Source of the DNA: JAEUUM01 sp038326165
GTDB lineage: Bacteria; Bacteroidota; Bacteroidia; Chitinophagales; Saprospiraceae
Length of the DNA stretch: 31,278 bases
Direction of reading: 5' to 3'
NCBI GenBank assembly: GCA_038326165.1
Contig: JBBQJT010000041.1
Span: 1-31,278 of the forward strand
Translations under genes and position numbers: made by a program
Shown: piece after piece, positions 27,401 to 31,278 of the stretch
Layout of the letters: the number at the start of each line of letters is the position of its first letter
Position numbering within the stretch: the stretch's first letter is position 1
Notes under the pieces: generated by a model
Seen by the model: only the letters and a program-made list of their open reading frames with translations
Databases searched by the model: none
What the model was told of the DNA's origin: nothing

Positions 27401-28454
27401 TTCCCCACTGTACACTGTTCAGTCATTGAATGAGTCCACCTTGAGTTTTGACTATGCATACACTGGATATCCTGATTTTTTTGATAGTCTTAGCATTGAC
27501 ATCAGCACAGATTGTGGGTTGACATGGCCAGTCAATGTGTTTTATGATGGTGGATTGAGCTTAAATACTGTTCCCCCCAATCTTGATACTTATTACCCAG
27601 CTTCTGGAACTGATTGGAAACATATAGAAATAGATATGAGTGCTTTGGTAGGAAGTGACATACGGATTCGATTCAGAAATATAAGTGGATTTGGGAATTC
27701 AATGTTTCTTGACAATATATTTTTGGGCAATCTCAATTTGTCATTCATCCAACTGCAGTATCCAAATTCATTATTGTGCGAGCTGGATACGGCAACATTC
27801 AAGGTGGCCATTGATCAAGGATTGAGTTATATCTGGAATTTTGGAGCCAACTCCATTCCATCCACTGCTACAGGTGCTGGGCCCCATTCTGTTGTTTATT
27901 CAATCAGTGGAACAAAGCAAGTCGTATTAACTGCCGATAATCAATCTATTGAATTGGGTGTGACAGTTTCAGGCCAACCAAATGCATTATTTGATTACAG
28001 CATCAAAGCCGGTCAAGTGTTTTTTAAGGCCTTGAATACGCTTGGTTCATCATCCAGTTGGGTGTTCAACAATACAAATTTTGCACAAGGAGATTCAATC
28101 GCATTTAACATTCCAGGAAATGGGTCTTATGAAATATTGCACATATCATCCAATGCCTGCGGAATAGATAGCCTTTTGCAAATTGTGGAGTTGATTTCGG
28201 TGAACGATATCAATAAAGATCGGATCAAAGTATTCCCAAATCCATCCAATGGCTTGCTACAAGTAAATGGATTGAAGAACAATTCCAATATCGTGATTTT
28301 TGATATGCTCGGTAAGCCACTCCTAAGGATATCAAACCAACAGGAAAGCGCCATCCAAATAGATTTGAATGATTGCCAAGCAGGAAGCTATATTTTAAAG
28401 ATTACCGAAGAGCAGAGTGGTACAAGCACCATTAAGCTGGTTATTATAAAATAA
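24489..28454 (+). CDS. Secreted subtilisin-family (S8) serine protease with T9SS type-A tail
   Basis: The 1321-aa product has a signal peptide (about 1-19, ending 'DVTGQ'), a prodomain-like region (about 20-190), and a peptidase S8 domain with Asp225 ('IVVRDDGKI'), His253 ('FSHGDMVSG'), Asn in 'FSAGNSGT' and Ser422 ('GGGTSAAAPG'). The triad is complete. A pre-peptidase/P-domain-like module follows (about 495-620, 'VMVYWADKE', 'LVNDIDMTV'). Then come fibronectin III-like and CARDB-like regions, a MAM/lectin-like module (about 910-1080) and a PKD-like segment. The Por-secretion tail at about 1240-1321 begins 'IKVFPNPSNG' and ends 'STIKLVIIK'. Such tails are recognised by the type IX system and are usually removed or linked to A-LPS. 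Extracellular protein degradation is likely. The start is fixed by the signal peptide and the adjacent promoter. Confidence 0.93.
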   Translation: MKNLFLFLLITISLDVTGQSPYSIQRLQGNLLPVENRGIITNMQSSIFRGKYYGVIQFYKTPSDADKVRLLKSGVVLEKYIGAHAFWGYSAQSNLEKLDLNIRSFSEWPAEQKTMRIRLDQKVNSIPEQYYLYFHANWKADDIASVLQDLGIKILAKHDPVLVSMNQSQFHEILKLPFVFAVDPKRKTGEPEDLGARALHNVESLRATNKSLNLDGSGVSIVVRDDGKIGPHIDYTGRVNDDYIAPGSVDFSHGDMVSGILMGAGNLDPDVTGAAPGSFLYLLEYQSEFTDETLMLHQDKGVTVSSSSYSDGCNNGYTTTTVGSDKMIYDYPNLIHVFSAGNSGTIDCGYGAGNEWGNITGGHKMGKNCIAVANVDPQSEIAESSSRGPASDGRIKPDISGNGLEQLSTYPNNIIDFGGGTSAAAPGVSGVLALLQQGYKQLHQDSIAPSALLKACILNAATEAGNPGPDFIYGWGIVNAKRAFDIIKSNQFYSEEISNSATKTHIINVPSGISKINVMVYWADKESVVGSAKALVNDIDMTVTSPSGGVALPWILNTAPDPILLQALATKGEDHLNNMEQISLQNPVPGNYTVNLSGYDIPFGPQKYYVVVSYEKNEINFTWPTGGESLDPKALYNIFWEAPVSSTAFTLESSTDMMNWTFVKTIPASKRTTVWATPNATTSKIWLRLLRGAQTATTVGSISLIPRVDSMWIEQACVDSIRIAWNPVAGAQQYKLHQLTGNFMQSLASTNTNSIAIKNSDPSQSQWFSVVPILADGTEGRRRRAISSIGLVSCQYSKDITVRPNSFEVNISKCEPFMLPVQAYVQNKGFETINGFVVILYKNLEIVNTQNINLVINPGDSVLVDFGSIALDVSEKLEISIEATIPNEIPVYDNVFAYELNADIQEALPFPKGMPESFESILFPPKSWILEESDNMVSWKQETVIGITGQLTKAAFLNNFANFEGSTDDLISPLYTVQSLNESTLSFDYAYTGYPDFFDSLSIDISTDCGLTWPVNVFYDGGLSLNTVPPNLDTYYPASGTDWKHIEIDMSALVGSDIRIRFRNISGFGNSMFLDNIFLGNLNLSFIQLQYPNSLLCELDTATFKVAIDQGLSYIWNFGANSIPSTATGAGPHSVVYSISGTKQVVLTADNQSIELGVTVSGQPNALFDYSIKAGQVFFKALNTLGSSSSWVFNNTNFAQGDSIAFNIPGNGSYEILHISSNACGIDSLLQIVELISVNDINKDRIKVFPNPSNGLLQVNGLKNNSNIVIFDMLGKPLLRISNQQESAIQIDLNDCQAGSYILKITEEQSGTSTIKLVIIK

Positions 28455-28966
28455 ACTTGTGAAATGTTTCTCGATTCAATTTTGAATGCGCAGTTGAAAT
28501 TAACTCAAGCAAGATGTTAATTTATTTTGAAGTGCCCGGTTATAGTTTTTGAAGTCTTGGAATTTGACTGACAGATGCTTTCTTTTTGTGATGAATCGCA
28601 AGGGTAGTGTTGTGACTTCACATATCAAAATATATATCGGGTTAATGGCATTTTTATAAGTTATTGTAGTCAGTTTGCGAATTAATTTTTAGTGGGTTAT
28701 ATTTGTGGGATATGCGCAAGATTGGGTAGGTGGAATTGTTTTGGGCAACCATATGACGACCGAAAGTGCTAGCATTAAACCTTGCGACAAAAGACAGAAA
28801 AGCCAGTTGAACATTTTAGCAAATTTGGTTTTGCCTGACATCCCAATAACAATCGGGACTAACTCTTCGCAAGACTAAAAGATCTAAAATTTTCCAACCT
28901 TAAAGACTAACATTCCAAAAACAATTATTGAATTTGACATTTCATGACAAGCCAAAATACAGAAAA
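28455..28966 (+). other. Leader and gap before the XRE regulator
   Basis: This 512-base stretch has a consensus promoter at 28674-28705. From there a leader of about 258 bases runs to the regulator, containing a 41-codon ORF (ATG 28753 to TAA 28878) with no recognisable features and a small GCAAA/TTTGC hairpin at about 28829-28844. It probably marks the left edge of the foreign island. No transfer RNA or att-like repeat was seen. Confidence 0.5.
28674..28705 (+). promoter_or_regulatory. Bacteroidota promoter at the island edge
   Basis: TTTG (28674-28677), a 20-base spacer and TATATTTG (28698-28705) match the consensus fully. The nearest recognised gene is the XRE regulator about 258 bases downstream of the expected start. 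Confidence 0.6.
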
Positions 28967-29251
28967 GTGAATTACCTTGGACAAAAAATTAGAGAAACAA
29001 GACAGAAGCAAAAAGTTTTGCTCAGACAAGTTGCCGCACATATTGAAGTTGACACTTCTTTAATGAGTAAAGCCGAAAGAGGTGAACGTAATTTGAATAA
29101 AGACCAAGTTGTAAAGCTCGCCAAATTCCTTAGTTCATCAGAGGAAGATTATATCTGCTTGTGGCTATGCGACAGAGTACTTGCAGCAGTTGCCAATGAC
29201 CCTTTGGCAACTCAAGGAATAAAAAAGGCATTAACAAAAATCAAGAATTAA
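28967..29251 (+). CDS. XRE-family helix-turn-helix regulator of R-M type
   Basis: A 94-aa protein starts at GTG 28967 with 'MNYLGQKIRETRQKQ'. A further in-frame TTG at 28928 would add 13 residues, but related proteins begin at 'NYLG' or similar, so GTG is preferred. Residues 5-60 form a Cro/C1-type HTH: 'LLRQVAAHIEVDTSLMSKAERGERNL' split over the scaffold and recognition helices. The tail 'YICLWLCDRVLAAVANDP' is the pattern of small Bacteroidota regulators that stand in front of DNA methyltransferase or restriction genes. A controller-protein role is thus inferred from family and context. The downstream genes it might have controlled are now broken, so it may be an orphan. Confidence 0.85.
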   Translation: MNYLGQKIRETRQKQKVLLRQVAAHIEVDTSLMSKAERGERNLNKDQVVKLAKFLSSSEEDYICLWLCDRVLAAVANDPLATQGIKKALTKIKN

Positions 29252-29256
29252 TTTAG

Positions 29257-29480
29257 ATGCAAATCATTCATAAAATTGACGATTTTCTTTACACGATATT
29301 TCCCTCAGTTAAGTATGATTGGACTTGGGAGAGAGAATGGAGGATGACAGAAGACTTCAATTTTTCTAATCGGTATTAAAAAGGCAATTTGTCTATCTCT
29401 TGATTTTGCATAACGCCTTAAAACAGAATTAGGAGAAGAGCAAATTATGATGTATGAGGTCTGTCAAAATAATTAAATTG
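29257..29480 (+). pseudogene. Remnant of an unidentified gene (frameshifted)
   Basis: ATG at 29257 starts a 40-codon ORF ending at 29379, whose 'YDWTWEREWRMTEDFNF' block looks like part of a larger protein; the 'W-EREWR' motif recalls DUF2971/AbiGi-type proteins, a weak match from memory. After a shift of frame near 29360 a protein-like reading continues ('FLIGIKKAICLSLDFA', then past an in-frame stop 'RLKTELGEEQIMMYEV'). It follows the regulator by five bases, as an operon partner would. I read it as a decayed gene; a real 40-aa peptide is the alternative. Confidence 0.4.
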
Positions 29481-29792
29481 AAAATTTAAGCTTTGATAAG
29501 CTATGCAATCCAAGTTTTGAAATAGAAATTAGTGCGAATTGTCCACCGCCTGAAAATCTTGAAAAAATGGTATTTTTTTTACTGGGACTTGTTGAATTAA
29601 CTCTACCAATAACAATGTACACGATGACCATACTTCCTGAGGTGGCATAAGGTACAAAAATTCTAAAGTTTAAAAAACCTATCTCCTTTTGATGTGTAAG
29701 AGATGAAATATTTTGTGTTGGGTGAAACTCAACAATTCATAAACTATCATCCTATCAACTATAAGTCTATCAACAAATAAGCCAAAAGTTAA
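29481..29792. other. Gap with no supported gene, inside the decayed island
   Basis: Short protein-like readings appear in different frames (for example 'EKWYFFYWDLLN' near 29560-29600) but none extends or is recognised. It may hold remains of the gene that preceded dinD. No terminator or promoter with both boxes was found. Confidence 0.4.
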
Positions 29793-30656
29793 GTACTACT
29801 TGTCAACCAATTTTATGAGGGTACAATCAAAGAAATTGATGAAAATGGTGACGAGTTTTGGGGTGCAAGAAAACTATCTAAAGTTTTGGAGTATTCTGAA
29901 TACGGCCACTTTTTACCAGTTATTGAAAGAGCTAAAGAAGCCTGTAAAAATAGCGGGCACCCAATTTCTGATCACTTCGAGTAATACCTTGAGGAGATAG
30001 TTCACGGCAAAGGTGCCAAACAAGTTTATGAAAGCATAAAACTCTCACACTATGCCTGTTACTTAATAGTGCAAAATACTGACTAGGGCAAAGAAGTAGT
30101 GGCTCAAGGGCAAACCTAGCTTGCTGTACAAACCCGTTTGCAGGAAATAAGGCAAATGGAAGAGTTTAACCGCCTAAAAAGCGAAGAAGAAAAATGCTTG
30201 TTTTTGCGGGATGAAATGAAGCGCCACAATATACAATTGGCCGATGCCGCGAAAGGAGCAGGTGTAATTGAACCTATGGACTATGCTATTTTTCAAAATC
30301 ATGGCTACAAAGGCTTGTATGGCGGACTAGATGCAAAAGGCATACTCAAAAACAAAGGATTGAAAAAAAGCCAAAACATTCTCGACCACAGGGGCAGTAC
30401 AGAATTAGCGGCCAACCTTTTCCAAGCCACCCAAACCGAAGAAAAACTGAAACGGGATAATATAAAAGGTAAACACAAAGCCAACCAAACGCATTTTGAA
30501 GATGGCAAAAAAGTGCGCAAAACTATAGAAGAAATAGGCGGCACCATGCCCGAGAACCATCCTGTAGCTGATAGTATTAAAAAACTGGAAAAAGCAAATG
30601 AAGCTAAGCCATTAAAATTACGTAAAAGAAAAAATAATTGTAGAAACAAAAAATAG
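29793..30656 (+). pseudogene. dinD: DNA damage-inducible protein D (dinD), inactivated by three in-frame stops
   Basis: One frame reads through 288 codons that follow E. coli DinD almost end to end: 'YEGTIKEIDENGDEFWGARK', 'LEYSEYGHFLPVIERAKEAC', 'LSHYACYLIVQNTD', 'VQTRLQEIRQMEEF', 'FQNHGYKGLYGGLDAKGI', 'ILDHRGSTELAANLFQATQ' and 'GGTMPENHPVADSIKKLE'. The frame is broken by TAA at 29982-29984 (a Glu is expected), TAG at 30084-30086 and TAG at 30117-30119 (a Tyr is expected), and the original start is missing: a stop at 29790-29792 precedes with no ATG. The 3' part from 30138 is still open and could encode a 172-aa fragment. DinD-type genes often sit inside type I R-M operons between hsdM and hsdS, and an HsdS-like stub does follow here. 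Codon use is richer in GCC, GAC and GGC than in the core genes. Confidence 0.9.
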
Positions 30657-30781
30657 CCAGAATCAGGATTTGCAAGATGAAAAGATGAACAGTATTACCG
30701 AAAACAAATCCAACAAATCCGCTAATTCAAAAAATCCAGCTTCAGACAATGGGAAGATGAGTTTGAAAATTTATTGGAGAA

Positions 30782-30874
30782 TTGAAAATTGATAACGGAG
30801 AACTTGTAAAAGTAAAATTAGGCGATATTTCCAAAGTCATTATGGGAAATTCTCCAACGCTTTTCCGTCTTTGA
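30782..30874 (+). pseudogene. N-terminal stub resembling type I R-M specificity subunit (HsdS)
   Basis: A 30-codon reading from TTG 30782 to TGA 30874 contains 'VKLGDISKVIMGNSP', which resembles the first strand and turn of HsdS target-recognition domains ('LGDI-x-x-IIMGQSP'). The rest of the gene is absent. It follows dinD as an hsdS gene would. Confidence 0.55.
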
Positions 30875-30928
30875 ATTAAACCTTTCTAATGTTTGTAGAA
30901 TCCATACTTAAATATATATCTTTATAAG

Positions 30929-30960
30929 TTTGGAATTTCAAATTCAATTCTTTATCTTTG
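30929..30960 (+). promoter_or_regulatory. Bacteroidota promoter for the S-subunit-like gene
   Basis: TTTG (30929-30932), a 20-base spacer and TATCTTTG (30953-30960) match the consensus fully. Transcription would start near 30964, about 20 bases before the TTG start of the next gene. Confidence 0.65.
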
Positions 30961-30984
30961 TAGAACTATTACACAGAAATAAAT

Positions 30985-31278
30985 TTGAAAACGGACTTAA
31001 AACATATCGCTACCATACAGACAGGACTATTTGCAAAACCAATTGCAAAGGGCGACATCGTGTATTTACAAGCCAAACACTTTGACGAAAACGGACAACT
31101 CAAGACCTCACTTCACCCCGACCTAAAAGCCGACACCATTACAGACAAGCACATGCTTAGACACGGTGATGTTTTATTTGCAGCCAAAGGCACAAAGAAT
31201 TTTGCGGCATGGTTTGAAAAAACAAACCAACCTGCGGTTGCTTCTACTTCCTTTTTTGTAATTCGTTTGCAACAGGAT
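30985..31278 (+). CDS. Restriction endonuclease S-subunit-like protein, 3' end beyond window
   Basis: Ninety-eight codons from TTG 30985 stay open to the window edge. The reading 'LKHIATIQTGLFAKP', 'YLQAKHFDENG', 'HMLRHGDVLFAAKGTKNFAA' and 'AVASTSFFVIRLQ' is typical of the HsdS-type target-recognition domain, in the compact Bacteroidota form whose first half binds DNA specifically and directs a methyltransferase/restriction complex. TTG is chosen because the homologous region begins there and a strong promoter ends 24 bases upstream; no ATG occurs nearby. The many GCC, GAC, CTC and CCC codons differ from the AT-rich codons of the core genes, which suggests recent transfer. Partner methyltransferase and nuclease genes should lie to the right, outside the window. 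Confidence 0.85.
   Translation, partial: MKTDLKHIATIQTGLFAKPIAKGDIVYLQAKHFDENGQLKTSLHPDLKADTITDKHMLRHGDVLFAAKGTKNFAAWFEKTNQPAVASTSFFVIRLQQD

Larger units (their letters stand above)
30657..30984. other. Gap with HsdS-like stub and a promoter
   Basis: The stub (30782-30874) and a promoter (30929-30960) are listed separately. At 30661-30780 there are short protein-like readings in shifted frames ('EQYYRKQIQQIR', 'FRQWEDEFENLLEN') that I cannot assign; they may be the old 3' end of dinD or an adjacent remnant. Confidence 0.45.

Noticed and set aside
28850..28860. Possible insertion-sequence end or att repeat at the island edge (CCCAATAACAATCGGG)
   Set aside because: Only a 4-5 bp imperfect inverted repeat; no matching copy, target duplication, transposase or integrase was found in the window.
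29800..30000. A 66-codon open frame overlapping the 5' part of dinD
   Set aside because: It is in a different frame from the clearly DinD-like reading, resembles nothing and is a by-product of that sequence.
29793..30656. Stop-codon reassignment as explanation of the TAA/TAG codons in dinD
   Set aside because: TAA and TAG end normal genes in this window (for example 4080-4082, 15448-15450, 9123-9125), and no other core gene has internal stops.

Overview
The window is AT-rich bacterial DNA that looks like Bacteroidota, most likely a Saprospirales-type or related gliding/T9SS lineage. The reasons are: two giant surface proteins built of SprB-type repeats and ending in the gliding-associated C-terminal (CHU_C, 'type B') sorting domain; a PorP/SprF partner; a subtilase with the Por-secretion ('type A') tail; several promoters of the Bacteroidota form TTTG-N20-TAnnTTTG; and almost no Shine-Dalgarno sequences. 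The exact family is inference.

Layout. 1-4082: 3' part of a giant T9SS adhesin, followed by a terminator. 4202-4362: promoter, tRNA-Lys(UUU) and a terminator shared with a convergent 501-aa helical protein of unknown function (minus strand). 6106-9125: LysM/BON protein, FabH-like ketoacyl-ACP synthase III and RmuC. 9094-10362 (minus): a membrane-anchored PlsC-family acyltransferase whose 3' end overlaps rmuC. 10481-14903: a tight plus-strand run of miaA, a MauG/cytochrome c peroxidase-like dihaem protein, a protein with the fold signature of copper amine oxidases but apparently without their copper ligands, and a beta-propeller-like exported protein. The last three are joined by 4-nt ATGA overlaps. 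14904-15447: a gap with two hairpins and a possible 29-aa membrane peptide. 15448-22712 (minus): a 2042-aa SprB-repeat adhesin followed by its PorP/SprF-type outer-membrane partner. 23069-24310 (minus): pepT. 24489-28454: an exported S8 protease with an almost leaderless promoter.

From about 28.5 kb to the end the DNA changes character. A small XRE regulator of the kind that accompanies restriction-modification (R-M) genes stands behind a textbook promoter. It is followed by a broken ORF remnant, a dinD pseudogene with three in-frame stops, a 30-codon stub resembling the start of HsdS, and then a fresh promoter and the start of an S-subunit-like protein cut by the window edge. I read this as a decayed and partly replaced R-M island of foreign origin.

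The most interesting candidate system is the dihaem protein / copper-free amine-oxidase-like protein / propeller trio at 11360-14903. It recalls the partners needed to make protein-derived quinone cofactors (MauG with a quinoenzyme), but the gene set and key residues differ from the described ones. All family assignments were made by eye from sequence motifs; no search was run.
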